A DNA stretch of 64,000 bases from an uncultured Prevotella sp. (GCA_934196725.1 CAKPWR010000005.1:1-64000); one strand, 5' to 3'; positions 7,634 through 16,329 are shown, numbered from the stretch's first letter. Program-made: numbers and translations. Notes: generated from the letters alone by a model not told the origin.

Positions 7634-9184
7634 TTACAAATGTCCTCTTTCTGCCCAGTCTCCCCGGTCTAGTGTTCGATAACCAATGGCTTCAGCAAGA
7701 TGTTGAGGCTCTACGTTTTTACTACCAGCCAGATCCGCAATTGTTCTTGCCACTTTCAGAATTCTATTATATGCTCTGGCAGAAAGAGACAGTTTCTCCA
7801 TAGCCATGCGCAGAAGGTTGATTCCTTCCTCTGTCGGTTCAGCAAACTGGTGAATCATTCGCTCTGTCATTTGAGCGTTGCAATGGATTCCCTTGAAGCC
7901 TTTGAATCTGTTGGCTTGAATCTCCCTGGCTTTTATCACTTTCTCTCTGATATTTGCGCTAGGTTCACCTGGGGCAGCTTTTGAGATGTCCTTGAACGGT
8001 ACAGGACTTATTTCGCACTGTATGTCTATTCTGTCAAGCAGTGGTCCTGATATTTTATTCATGTATCGTTGGATTTGTCCCGGTGTGCAGACGCATCTGT
8101 GGGTAGGGTCGCCATAATAGCCGCATGGACATGGGTTCATGCTTGCTACAAACATGAACGAGCATGGGTAGTCTATGGAATATTTTGCCCTGCTGATGTT
8201 GATGTGGCGATCTTCCAATGGTTGTCGCAGCACCTCAAGGGTGGTTTTGTTGAACTCCGGAAGTTCGTCGCAGAAGAGCACGCCATTGTGTGCCAATGAT
8301 ATTTCGCCCGGCTGAGGACTGGTTCCTCCACCGACTAGGGCTACTTGTGAAATCGTATGGTGAGGTGCTCTGAAGGGTCGTTGGGAAATGAGGGAGACGT
8401 TCTTGCCCAGTTTTCCTGCAATAGAGTGGATCTGGGTTGTTTCCAGGCTTTCTGATAAGGTTAGGGGAGGAAGGATGGATGGCAGTCTTTTTGCCATCAT
8501 GGATTTGCCTGATCCCGGAGGTCCTACCATGATGAGGTTATGGCCGCCTGCAGCAGCCACTTCCAGTGCTCGTTTTACGTTTTCCTGTCCACGTACATCT
8601 GCGTAATCATAGTCACAATGAGTCTGGTTCTCGTAGAATTCCTTTCGCGTATCTACGATGGTTGGTTCCGGTGCGGACTGGTCGCTGAGGAACTGGATTA
8701 CTTCAAAGAGATTTTTCATGCCGTAAACCACAAGATTGTTTACGACTGCTGCTTCCCGTGCGTTCTGTTCCGGTACGATAAGTCCTTTGAAATGTTCGGC
8801 TCTGGCTCTGATAGCGATAGGAAGGGCACCTTTTATGGGTTGTAAGGTACCGTCAAGGCTCAATTCTCCTACCATCATGTATTCTTTCAGATGCTCCTCG
8901 GGAATATTCCCGTTTGCGCCCATGATGCCTATTGCCAACGGTAGGTCAAAGCTGCTTCCTTCCTTTCTGAGATTGGCGGGTGCCAGATTGATGGTAATGT
9001 CAGCTATCGGGAATTTGAAGCCACTGTATTGTAGGGCTGCCGCAATACGGTCACGGCTTTCCCTTACTGCCTCATCTCCCAAGCCGGTAAGATGATACAT
9101 TACACCCTTGTTCAGGCTTACTTCTACGGTTACAGTAGTGACTTCCAAGCCATTAACTGCTGCACAATATGCTTTTACCAACAT
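7634..9184 (-). CDS. YifB/ComM family Mg-chelatase-like AAA ATPase
   Basis: The 516-residue protein has the three-part ComM layout: an N-terminal ribosomal-S5/Lon-like domain (SLNKGVMYHLTGLGDEAVRESRDRI), the Mg-chelatase AAA+ core with Walker A GPPGSGKS at 221-228, CDELPEF as Walker B, and a C-terminal Mg-chelatase domain (SARAYNRILKVARTIADL). A cysteine cluster NPCPCGYYGDPTHRCVC, common in this family, is present. ComM is a hexameric helicase that helps branch migration during natural transformation in Gram-negatives; in Bacteroidota its role is not established. It follows the lipoprotein gene at 9226 by 41 bases and is probably cotranscribed with it. Confidence 0.93.
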   Translation of the reverse strand: MLVKAYCAAVNGLEVTTVTVEVSLNKGVMYHLTGLGDEAVRESRDRIAAALQYSGFKFPIADITINLAPANLRKEGSSFDLPLAIGIMGANGNIPEEHLKEYMMVGELSLDGTLQPIKGALPIAIRARAEHFKGLIVPEQNAREAAVVNNLVVYGMKNLFEVIQFLSDQSAPEPTIVDTRKEFYENQTHCDYDYADVRGQENVKRALEVAAAGGHNLIMVGPPGSGKSMMAKRLPSILPPLTLSESLETTQIHSIAGKLGKNVSLISQRPFRAPHHTISQVALVGGGTSPQPGEISLAHNGVLFCDELPEFNKTTLEVLRQPLEDRHINISRAKYSIDYPCSFMFVASMNPCPCGYYGDPTHRCVCTPGQIQRYMNKISGPLLDRIDIQCEISPVPFKDISKAAPGEPSANIREKVIKAREIQANRFKGFKGIHCNAQMTERMIHQFAEPTEEGINLLRMAMEKLSLSARAYNRILKVARTIADLAGSKNVEPQHLAEAIGYRTLDRGDWAERGHL

Positions 9185-9225
9185 ACGGCTACTGGTTTTA
9201 AAGGTTTATGTATGGCTCGATGTAT

Positions 9226-10233
9226 TTACTTGAGCAATTCGTCGAGCTTATTGTAAAGCTCTTGCTTTTTCATGTCTCGGGCAATGATTTTACCGTTCTG
9301 TAACAGAATGATATTTGGCAGGGATTTCAGTCCCAGCTTGTTCAAAGTCTTGTCTTCCAGCATCTCTCCGTTGCAGATGGTTGGAGAAGTGATGGAATCT
9401 CGCTTGATGTTCTGCTTGCAGTCATATTTGCTGGCGTCCAGGCAGAAACCCATCAGCTTGAGCCTTCCGTTGGCTTTCTTCTGACGTCTCTTGAGCTCTC
9501 TCTGAAGTTCCTGACTGTCATAGTTGAATGATGCCCATGTATAGATGACTGCCACTGGAGCACTGCTCAAATCGGCAGATGAAACCATTTTGCCGTTCAA
9601 GTCGTAAGCCGTAAATGTTGGCAGCTGTTTTCCTGTGCAACTGTTTTTCGTATTGGTTGCCCATGTCTTCATTTTGCCGAATAGAGGGTTCTTTCCCTGT
9701 TCTTTTTCAAGAAGTGCAAGGAGAGAAAGTGCCTTGTCGTAGTCGGGTGAAGTATTGGCAAAGAAATACTTTCTTATCAAGTATAGGCTTACAACAGATT
9801 TCGTGTTTGCCTTGATGAAATCTTCTGCATGCTTTTTCTCCTGCGGAGGAGTGTCGTTGAGGATGCTCAGACGGAACTTGGTCATGAGTTCGTTGGTCTT
9901 TGTGCCCTTTACTTCCATTTCCTTCAGGTGAGAAGCGTCTGCTTTGATGTCTACCGACTTTCCTGATTCAGCAAAGATAGGCTGCTCAGAGAAGTTTGGG
10001 AATATAATCATGATGGTGTAGTTGTCCTTACATGGTTTTTCGAAAGAGAAACGACCACCTTCGACTCTGATAGTATCCACACCTTCAAAGCCTCCATCGG
10101 GACTATAAACATAAAATTCACCTTGGTTCATGTGAAGAAATTTGCCTTCAATTTGAAAATAACCACTTCTTGCCCCACATGAGGTAAGTATTAAAGCTGA
10201 AATAAAATATATGATGTAAGCAAATTTTTTCAT
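9226..10233 (-). CDS. DUF4369-type lipoprotein with a cysteine-less thioredoxin fold
   Basis: 335 residues. The N-terminus is a lipoprotein signal (FISALILTSC, lipidated Cys near 19). Residues about 25-120 resemble DUF4369 (FQIEGKFLHMNQGEFYVYSPDG.. DTIRVEGGRFSF). From about 210 a thioredoxin/TlpA-like domain follows (LPTFTAYDLNGKMVSSADLSSAPVAVIYTWASF...). Where relatives have WASWCPPC, this protein has WASFNYDS, so both redox cysteines are missing, although the cis-Pro region (KSLPNIILLQNGKII) is kept. It therefore cannot act as a classical disulfide reductase; a binding role is more likely. Probably anchored in a membrane and facing the periplasm or surface. It lies upstream of the comM-like gene in the same direction. 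Confidence 0.8.
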   Translation of the reverse strand: MKKFAYIIYFISALILTSCGARSGYFQIEGKFLHMNQGEFYVYSPDGGFEGVDTIRVEGGRFSFEKPCKDNYTIMIIFPNFSEQPIFAESGKSVDIKADASHLKEMEVKGTKTNELMTKFRLSILNDTPPQEKKHAEDFIKANTKSVVSLYLIRKYFFANTSPDYDKALSLLALLEKEQGKNPLFGKMKTWATNTKNSCTGKQLPTFTAYDLNGKMVSSADLSSAPVAVIYTWASFNYDSQELQRELKRRQKKANGRLKLMGFCLDASKYDCKQNIKRDSITSPTICNGEMLEDKTLNKLGLKSLPNIILLQNGKIIARDMKKQELYNKLDELLK

Positions 10234-10252
10234 AATGAAAAACTTTAAGGAG

Positions 10253-10338
10253 TGCCGCGAGCGGGACTCGAACCCGCACAGCCATTACTGGCCAAGGGAT
10301 TTTAAGTCCCTCGTGTCTACCAATTCCACCATTGCGGC
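10253..10338 (-). tRNA. tRNA-Leu(TAA)
   Basis: The minus strand folds as an 86-nt class II tRNA with a long variable arm: GCCGCAA acceptor, D arm with GGTAGACACG, anticodon loop CTTAAAA (anticodon TAA), and TΨC arm GCGGGTTCGAGTCCCGC. The acceptor pairs with TCGCGGC except for an A6-C67 mismatch. CCA is not encoded. Confidence 0.93.
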
Positions 10339-10359
10339 ATGGTAAACGTTAAGAGTTAG

Positions 10360-10432
10360 AGCGGAAAACGGGACTCGGACCCGCGACCCCAACCTTGGCA
10401 AGGTTGTGCTCTACCAACTGAGCTATTTCCGC
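10360..10432 (-). tRNA. tRNA-Gly(GCC)
   Basis: The minus strand gives GCGGAAA...TTTCCGC-like acceptor arms (GCGGAAA/TTTCCGC) with discriminator T, D arm GCTCAGTTGGTAGAGC, anticodon arm CAACC TTGCCAA GGTTG (anticodon GCC) and a TΨC arm GCGGGTCCGAGTCCCGT. It lies 21 bases upstream of tRNA-Leu and is probably cotranscribed with it. Confidence 0.95.
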
Positions 10433-10548
10433 ATTGTTGCGAGTGCAAAGGTAATGCTATTTCTTCATTCTACCAAAAGATTTACATTTTTTAAGACGAA
10501 GAATCCTCATTTTTTTCGTTTTATGGCTTAAAATGTAGCATTTTTCTC

Positions 10549-11175
10549 TTAATTACCCACTGTCAGCACGCTTCCGTTGCCCGAATAAACCACTCTGTAT
10601 CTCATGAGTGCTTTGTCGTTTTTCCCTTGACCGCCACTTGTTATCGTGCCGTTTTCCAGGTTATAAACTCTTTTGCATTTGTTGCAGACGACTGATTGGC
10701 GGTTGCCTGTCCATTCCAGCGGATAGTTGGTTCCTCCATATTGCAGGATGCAGTTAGGGCATTGACGGTCCCAGGCTGCGTAACCGTTGAAGTTGGTTGT
10801 TCCCAAGATAAAGCCGTTTTTTGTTGCGTCGGTTGTATTGTTTCCAGCGCCCATGTGGCTATAGTTGGCGTAATTTTCCTTGGCAGTTGAGAGGATGATG
10901 GTCTCCGTATGATTCTTGCCGTCATTCAGGGTAGAGTAGATGTTCCATACTCCGTTTACCTTTTTGGCGCTAACCATCGTATAAGTTCCTGCGCCACTCA
11001 ATGCAGTAACAATGCTGCAGTCGAGATGATATTGGGTTCTGAAGATAAACTGGCACAGGTATTGTGTGCTGATGCTGTTTTCCGCATCGCACGAACAAAG
11101 TAAGAGCATAGCTATTCCAGCCATGCTCTTCACCTTATTATATATATGTACCTTGTTTAATCTGCTATTCTTCAT
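10549..11175 (-). CDS. Putative lipoprotein with a two-CxxC zinc-ribbon-like motif
   Basis: 208 residues, function unknown. The N-terminus has basic residues, then MAGIAMLLLCSC, a lipobox with Cys near 29. The C-terminal part contains CPNC (in AWDRQCPNCILQYGG) and CNKC (in SVVCNKCKRVYNLENG), spaced about 24 residues, which could bind a metal as a zinc ribbon or rubredoxin-like site; the pattern is also reminiscent of a Rieske-like ligand set, but the ligand His are missing. The N-terminal half is rich in aromatic and Thr residues. It follows argH by 20 bases on the same strand, so it may be the last gene of the pyrE-argH operon. Confidence 0.7.
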   Translation of the reverse strand: MKNSRLNKVHIYNKVKSMAGIAMLLLCSCDAENSISTQYLCQFIFRTQYHLDCSIVTALSGAGTYTMVSAKKVNGVWNIYSTLNDGKNHTETIILSTAKENYANYSHMGAGNNTTDATKNGFILGTTNFNGYAAWDRQCPNCILQYGGTNYPLEWTGNRQSVVCNKCKRVYNLENGTITSGGQGKNDKALMRYRVVYSGNGSVLTVGN

Positions 11176-11195
11176 ACAGAATTCTTTTTCTGTTT

Positions 11196-12533
11196 TTATT
11201 TCAAGAGTTCCTTTTCTGCATTCTCCATGCGTTCGAAGTGGAATTCTGAGAGCGTTTTCTCCATCAGTTCCTGAATCTTGTCGTTGCAGAGATTGCCGAT
11301 ACTTCCCTCGTGAGTATGATGAATGTCCTTGTTTGGCTTGAATTCGCCAGCTTCTATTTCCAGTCCCACCTTCTTGTAGGCGTCACGGAAAGGCATTCCG
11401 TTGGCAGCAAGCTGGTTCACTTCCTCTACCGAGAACATTGGGTCGTAGCGAGGATCATCGAGAATATGCTCGTTCACCTCCATCTTGTTGATGATGTAGG
11501 CAGCCATCTGCAGGCAGTCCTTCAACTCGTCGAAGGCAGGAAGGAATACTTCCTTGATAATCTGAAGGTCGCGGAAGTAACCCACTGGCAGGTTGTTCAT
11601 GATGAGCATCACCTGCTGAGGCAAGCTCTGGAGCTTGTTGCTCTTGGCGCGAATCAGCTCGAATACGTCAGGGTTCTTCTTGTGAGGCATGATGCTGGAA
11701 CCGGTGGTGCACTCCTTAGGCAACTTCACGAAGCCGAAGTTCTGGCAGTTGAACATGCAGGCGTCGAAAGCCATCTTAGCCAAAGTTCCTGCCACGGTAG
11801 CCATGGCAAAAGCCACGTTGCGCTCCATCTTTCCTCTGCCCATCTGGGCATAGACCACATTATAGTCCATGCTGTCGAAACCGAGAAGCTCCGTTGTCAT
11901 GGTGCGGTTCAGTGGAAATGAACTTCCATAGCCGGCTGCGCTGCCCAACGGGTTGCGGTTGGTCATGCGATAGGCAGCCTGCAGGAAGAGCATGTCGTCG
12001 GCAAGTCCCTCAGCATAAGCACCAAACCAGAGTCCGAATGATGAAGGCATTGCCACCTGCAGGTGGGTGTAGCCCGGCATCAGCACATCCTTGTACTGGT
12101 TGCTCTTCTGAATCAGCTCGTCGAAGAGAATCTTCACGGCGTCCACAATCTCCTTCAACTCGTGACGGGTGAAGAGTTTGAGGTCTACGAGCACCTGGTC
12201 GTTGCGTGATCTTCCCGAATGAATCTTTTTACCCATGTCGCCCAGTTTCTGGGTGAGCATCAGTTCTACTTGGGAATGAACATCCTCCACGCCGTCTTCG
12301 ATAACGAACTCGCCCTTGTCGGCGATGGCGTAGATATTCTTCAATTCTGCGAGGAGCTGTGTCAGCTCATCCTTCTCCAGGAGTCCGATGCTTTCGAGCA
12401 TGGTGATGTGCGCCATACTTCCCAACACGTCGTACTTGGCGAGATAGAGGTCCAGCTCACGGTCGCGGCCTACGGTGAATCTTTCGATTTCCTTGTTTAC
12501 TTCAAAGTTCTTTTCCCAAAGTTTATGTGCCAT
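11196..12533 (-). CDS. argH: Argininosuccinate lyase
   Basis: ArgH splits argininosuccinate into arginine and fumarate, the last step of arginine synthesis. The 445-residue protein belongs to the fumarase/aspartase superfamily: the start AHKLWEKNFEVNKEIERFTVGRD, the substrate-binding EDVHSQVE and HSGRSRNDQV, the HLQ (YTHLQVAMPSSFG), and the superfamily signature GSSIMPHKKNPD are all visible. It acts as a cytoplasmic tetramer. It follows the SRPBCC gene by 14 bases and is in the operon that starts with pyrE, which couples arginine and pyrimidine synthesis, both of which draw on carbamoyl phosphate. Confidence 0.96.
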   Translation of the reverse strand: MAHKLWEKNFEVNKEIERFTVGRDRELDLYLAKYDVLGSMAHITMLESIGLLEKDELTQLLAELKNIYAIADKGEFVIEDGVEDVHSQVELMLTQKLGDMGKKIHSGRSRNDQVLVDLKLFTRHELKEIVDAVKILFDELIQKSNQYKDVLMPGYTHLQVAMPSSFGLWFGAYAEGLADDMLFLQAAYRMTNRNPLGSAAGYGSSFPLNRTMTTELLGFDSMDYNVVYAQMGRGKMERNVAFAMATVAGTLAKMAFDACMFNCQNFGFVKLPKECTTGSSIMPHKKNPDVFELIRAKSNKLQSLPQQVMLIMNNLPVGYFRDLQIIKEVFLPAFDELKDCLQMAAYIINKMEVNEHILDDPRYDPMFSVEEVNQLAANGMPFRDAYKKVGLEIEAGEFKPNKDIHHTHEGSIGNLCNDKIQELMEKTLSEFHFERMENAEKELLK

Positions 12534-12547
12534 AATTTCTTTTATTT

Positions 12548-13009
12548 TTAATCCTGGTAAGGAATCATCGCCAGGGCGTCTGCAATCTTCTCGATGCCTT
12601 CCTGCAATGGCTTCTTCACCATACCCTTGATAAACATGTTGAGCTCAGCCTTGATGGTGAGCTTCATCTTGCATGAGAATTCTCCTGTAGGGAGCAGCTG
12701 AATCCAGAAGTTGAATGGGATAGGGCTGTTCTCTGTCTCGAATTTGATGGTTTTAGGAAAATCTCTGTCGATGATGCGCATCTTCAGGTCGCCCACCATT
12801 GGAGCGTTGATAGTGATGCTGTCGCTGTCGAATCTCAGGTCCTTGAGTTTCTCCATTTCCTTTCTCTTGTCCTCAGGAATCTGGTCTTTCACCTGCTCGA
12901 AGCGGTCCTTGAGCACCTGCAGGTTGTTGAGGTCGCTCAAAGTGTTAAAAACAGATTCCTGCTTGTGAGGAATCTGTTTGATATTACTTTCGAATGTACT
13001 TGTACTCAT
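12548..13009 (-). CDS. SRPBCC family protein
   Basis: 153 residues. The segment MSTSTFESNIKQIPHKQESVFNTLSDLNNL starts like an START/polyketide-cyclase-like beta-strand and helix, followed by strand segments SITINAPMVGDLKMRIIDRDFPKTIKFE and NFWIQLLPTGEFSCKMKLTIKAEL, typical of a hydrophobic-pocket SRPBCC fold. The ligand is unknown. I use the Met at 13009 rather than 13024 because the alignment-like start (STFES) begins there; the other is possible. It lies between pyrE (18 bases) and argH (14 bases) and must be cotranscribed with them. No catalytic residues can be named. Confidence 0.8.
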   Translation of the reverse strand: MSTSTFESNIKQIPHKQESVFNTLSDLNNLQVLKDRFEQVKDQIPEDKRKEMEKLKDLRFDSDSITINAPMVGDLKMRIIDRDFPKTIKFETENSPIPFNFWIQLLPTGEFSCKMKLTIKAELNMFIKGMVKKPLQEGIEKIADALAMIPYQD

Positions 13010-13027
13010 TGATTGATGGGTCAAAAA

Positions 13028-13660
13028 TTACTTCTTCCAGTTAGCTGGGTCCTTGCGCCACTCGTGGAGCAATTCTACGTCTTCCTGCTTGATGTAGCCA
13101 GTCTCCAAAGCCTCTTCCACTACGTGCTCGTAGTCAGTCAGAGTAACCAACTTCACGTTAGCATCAGCGAAAGCCTTCTCTGCTACAGGGAAACCGTAGG
13201 TGTAGCTAGCTACCATACCCACAATCTCGTTGCCGTTCTTGCGGAGCGCCTCTACAGCCTTGAGTGAGCTGCCACCGGTAGAAATCAAATCTTCTACAAC
13301 AACAACCTTAGCCTTAGGGTCGAGCTCACCTTCGATGAGGTTCTGCATACCGTGATCCTTTGGTTTAGAACGAACGTAAACGAAAGGCAAGTGCAACTCG
13401 TCAGCAACCAATGCACCCTGTGCGATGGCACCTGTAGCCACACCGGCAACAGCGTCAGCCTCTGGGAACTGCTCCAGGATGGCGTGTACGAGCTCGAGCT
13501 TCACATAGTTGCGGAGTTCAGGGAAAGACAATGTCTTGCGATTATCACAATAGAAAGGAGACTTCCAGCCAGAAGCCCAAGTGAAAGGATCGTTAGGCTG
13601 CAATTTGATAGCCTTAACCTTCAATAACTTAGATGCGAATTCTTTCTTCAGTTTGTCCAT
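13028..13660 (-). CDS. pyrE: Orotate phosphoribosyltransferase
   Basis: PyrE transfers the ribose-5-phosphate group of PRPP to orotate, forming OMP in pyrimidine synthesis. The 210-residue type-I phosphoribosyltransferase has the PRPP loop VVVVEDLISTGGSS at about 119-132, the flexible-loop RSKPKDHG near 97-104, and the N-terminal hood with FTWASGWKSPFYCDNR. It is the first gene of the pyrE-SRPBCC-argH set. A TACCTTTG element on the minus strand at about 13691-13698 provides the promoter. Confidence 0.95.
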   Translation of the reverse strand: MDKLKKEFASKLLKVKAIKLQPNDPFTWASGWKSPFYCDNRKTLSFPELRNYVKLELVHAILEQFPEADAVAGVATGAIAQGALVADELHLPFVYVRSKPKDHGMQNLIEGELDPKAKVVVVEDLISTGGSSLKAVEALRKNGNEIVGMVASYTYGFPVAEKAFADANVKLVTLTDYEHVVEEALETGYIKQEDVELLHEWRKDPANWKK

Positions 13661-13803
13661 AATTATAAGGAATTAATTATTAATTTTTGGCAAAGGTACT
13701 ACAAAAAAGTGAGTTATTGCCACAAAGATGCGATTTATTATATATTTTTTATACCTCAAGCCCATTTTCCTGCTATTTTCGGGTATTCTTCCGTTCTTTC
13801 TTT

Positions 13804-14535
13804 TTATTCTTTCGTCCATCCTACGGATGTGAAGCTGAATTTCATTTTGCCGGCTTTCATGAGTTCCTTGCAGCAGGCGATGACGGTGGCTCCCGTGGTG
13901 CAGACGTCGTCTACGATGAGAAAATGTTTGCCCGTCAGGTCTGTGCTGGGATGCTTTCTGCCTTTCTCATCATGATAGTATGGGGCAAGCCGGAATGCAT
14001 GTTCCACATTCTCCTGTCTTTGCCATTTGTTCTTGTGGGTTTGACTTTCTGTGAAGATTTCCCTTCTTACCGCATCGGTGATGATGGGCAGCTGGGTTTG
14101 CCTCCTGATGCCTTTGGCTATTTGTTCGCTTTGGTTATAGCCACGTTTCTTCTTCCTTTTTGGTGTCAGTGGAATGGGGATGATGGCGTCAATTCCTTCA
14201 AAGAAATTTCTCCTGATTCCTTCATTGCCTATCATTTCTCCCAGGAAGAAGCCAGCGTCCGGTCTGTCTCCATATTTCAGGGCATAGATGGACTGGCTGG
14301 CAGGCGAATGGCCCTGGTAATAAAACAAGGAGGCGCATCGATCGATGGGAATGTGTGCCCAGAATATCTTGACCATCTCGTTCCCGTCTGGATTCTCCCA
14401 GGTATCTGTACGAGGCAAAGTTGAGAGGCAGGATGCGCAGAGCGTTTCTTCCGACCCATGAAGACGACTGCCACACATCAGGCAGTTGCGGTGAAAGAAC
14501 AGGTCTATGATTTTCCCTAACAGGCTGATTTGCAT
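13804..14535 (-). CDS. ComF family protein (phosphoribosyltransferase-like)
   Basis: 243 residues. The N-terminus has a zinc-finger-like CLMCGSRLHGSEETLCASC, and the C-terminal half a type-I PRT domain with the PRPP-loop LIVDDVCTTGATVIAC. Between them IIPIPLTPKRKKKRGYNQSEQIAKGI is the family signature. ComF takes part in DNA uptake in some bacteria. I set the start at 14535 (MQISLLGKIIDLFF); the frame goes on upstream through a dispersed repeat (see 14542-14690), which would add 31 residues of repeat-encoded sequence and is unlikely to be translated. It follows recX on the same strand. Confidence 0.85.
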   Translation of the reverse strand: MQISLLGKIIDLFFHRNCLMCGSRLHGSEETLCASCLSTLPRTDTWENPDGNEMVKIFWAHIPIDRCASLFYYQGHSPASQSIYALKYGDRPDAGFFLGEMIGNEGIRRNFFEGIDAIIPIPLTPKRKKKRGYNQSEQIAKGIRRQTQLPIITDAVRREIFTESQTHKNKWQRQENVEHAFRLAPYYHDEKGRKHPSTDLTGKHFLIVDDVCTTGATVIACCKELMKAGKMKFSFTSVGWTKE

Positions 14536-14541
14536 TACTTC

Positions 14542-14690
14542 TTTACTTTGAACATTGAACTTCTTTACTTTGAACTTGGAACTTTGAACATTGAACTTTA
14601 TGATTAGTAAAGCCGTTGAATTCTTCACTCTTCACTCTTCACTTTCTTCACTCTTCGTTCTTCACTCTTCACTTTCCTCGAAACTGATGT
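14542..14690. repeat. Composite dispersed repeat between comF and recX
   Basis: Two motifs alternate: TTGAACATTGAACTTT-type units (14542-14606) and TTCACTCTTCACTCTTC-type units (14626-14690, overlapping the recX end). On the minus strand they read AAAGTTCAATGTTCAAAG and GTGAAGAGTGAAGAACGAAG. The same composite, including the linker AGAATTCAACGGCTT, occurs in frame within the DUF3987 gene at 24630-24747. More copies: 15171-15244, 17489-17519, 24114-24151, 48230-48275. Confidence 0.85.
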
Positions 14691-15192
14691 CGCCCAAATC
14701 TTCTTCTTTCATCCTGTCGATGCATTTATGAATCACATCCATGCCGTAACCTCTGCCAAGGGCAAAACGGATGAGTTTCATGGAGCGTTCATAATCGTTC
14801 TTAGCCTTGATGCTCTTGTATTTGCTTTTCATCAGGGGCAGGAGGGTTTCCGTGTACATGTCGTCCTCGATTTCCTCGAAGATGGGGTCGGAGATTTCCT
14901 TGGGAATGTGTTTCAGCCAGAGAGCCTGCTCCACCTTCCTTCGTCCCCACTTGTTATATTTTATCTTGTCGTTGATGAAGAAGCGGGCAAAGCGCTCGTC
15001 GTCGATAAATTTCTTCTGGGTCAGAAATTCCATGTTTCGGGCGATGGCTTCCTCTTCCAGTCCCCATTTCTTCATCTTGTCGAGCATCTCTTGCGAGCAA
15101 TGTTCGGCTTTCGTGCAGAGGGTGGTGAGTTTCAGTAGCGCCTGCTCCTCTGTCACCGGCTTCTTGGGCGTTGAACTTTGAGATTTGAACAT
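14662..15192 (-). CDS. recX: Regulatory protein RecX
   Basis: RecX binds RecA filaments and limits recombinase activity. The 176-residue protein is mostly helical with three RecX three-helix repeats: ALLKLTTLCTKAEHCSQEMLDKMKKWG, FLTQKKFIDDERFARFFINDKIKYNKWGRRKVEQAL (the family hallmark region) and a C-terminal NDYERSMKLIRFALGRGYGMDVI. The first eight residues (MFKSQSST) are encoded by the dispersed FNVQS-type repeat that precedes the gene, so the start codon itself lies within repeat DNA. It lies between prmC and comF on the same strand. Confidence 0.9.
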   Translation of the reverse strand: MFKSQSSTPKKPVTEEQALLKLTTLCTKAEHCSQEMLDKMKKWGLEEEAIARNMEFLTQKKFIDDERFARFFINDKIKYNKWGRRKVEQALWLKHIPKEISDPIFEEIEDDMYTETLLPLMKSKYKSIKAKNDYERSMKLIRFALGRGYGMDVIHKCIDRMKEEDLGDISFEESEE

Positions 15193-15258
15193 GATGATTT
15201 TTACTTTGAACTTTGAGGTTTGAACATTGAACTTTATGACTAGTTATGTTCTGATACT

Positions 15259-16296
15259 TTATGATTTGACGGCTCTCATCATTCTCTTTTTCCCGAAAGA
15301 GTCCTCCTTGGTCTCGATGTCCTTGAAGCCAAATCCTTCGAGCATTTCTCTTGTCTCCTTTTCGTAGAGAGGGTTGATTTCGAAATAGAGCATGCCCCAG
15401 CTTCGCAATTCTAATGAGGCGAACTCGGCGATGGCTCGATAGAACTTCAGAGGATCTTCATCGGGCACGAAGAGGGCGAGATCGGGCTCGTAATCAAGGA
15501 CGTTCTTTTCCATATCTGCCTTCTCCTTTTCGCAGATATAAGGAGGATTGCTCACGATGATGTCTGCTTTAAAATGATTTTTTCTGTTTGTTTTACACTT
15601 TTCAGGCATGTCAAAGATATCGAATTTGTAAAAGATAGCTTTGGACGCTAATTGCTTGGCATTCTTTGTGGCAACATTGCAGGCAGAGTCGGAAATGTCG
15701 AATCCTACTACTTCTGAATTTGGAATGTCAAGGCTCAGGGTAATGGCAATGCAGCCAGAGCCGGTACCTAAATCTATGATTCTTGGTCGAGGAGTGACTA
15801 GTTTAGTATGACCAGCTTTTTTATAACTATGTATCATTTTGACGAGGAATCTCAAACGTAAATATTTGCGCTTGAACCATCCTTTTTCCTTAAATATGTC
15901 TGCGTCCTTAATGGCAACGTCAGGGCTGATGTTAAATTCTTTTCTGATAATTGCCTCTTCTTTTTTCAAGTACTCGTTCTGTGTTTCCACAATCCATTGA
16001 CAAAGCTCGGCGGTCTCAGGTCTTGGGATGAGCACGCCCGGCTCCACATGGAAGGTTCTTCCTGCAAAGTCGGCCTGCCCCAGCACGTATTGCACTGGCT
16101 CGCCTTTTTGCAGTCTGCAGACAATTTCTTCGAGTTTTTTGCCCTCGTCTGCAGATAATTCATTAACTTTGCCGCCGATAATGTCGGTCAGCGTCATTCC
16201 GTACTCTACATCAAGTACGGTGCGGACGATAGCCTGCGCTTCGCCAGCATCATATAGAGGGGTGAGGGATTGCCAAAGTTGTTGATAAGTTTTCAT
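15259..16296 (-). CDS. prmC: Peptide chain release factor N5-glutamine methyltransferase with an insertion
   Basis: PrmC methylates the GGQ glutamine of release factors RF1 and RF2 with S-adenosylmethionine. The N-terminal helical domain (to about 80), LIPRPETAELCQWI at 89-102, motif I IDLGTGSGCIAI at 174-185 and the catalytic NPPY at 250-253 are all present. The protein is 345 residues; the family is usually about 280-290. The excess is a Lys-rich stretch at about 108-168 (KKEEAIIRKE...FKRKYLRLRFLVKMIHSYKKAG) placed between the helical domain and motif I. The start at 16296 fits the promoter TACCTTTG at 16330-16337; the Met at 16332 overlaps that element. Confidence 0.92.
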   Translation of the reverse strand: MKTYQQLWQSLTPLYDAGEAQAIVRTVLDVEYGMTLTDIIGGKVNELSADEGKKLEEIVCRLQKGEPVQYVLGQADFAGRTFHVEPGVLIPRPETAELCQWIVETQNEYLKKEEAIIRKEFNISPDVAIKDADIFKEKGWFKRKYLRLRFLVKMIHSYKKAGHTKLVTPRPRIIDLGTGSGCIAITLSLDIPNSEVVGFDISDSACNVATKNAKQLASKAIFYKFDIFDMPEKCKTNRKNHFKADIIVSNPPYICEKEKADMEKNVLDYEPDLALFVPDEDPLKFYRAIAEFASLELRSWGMLYFEINPLYEKETREMLEGFGFKDIETKEDSFGKKRMMRAVKS

Positions 16297-16329
16297 CTCT
16301 AAATTGTATTTTATGATTTGATTTGAGAG

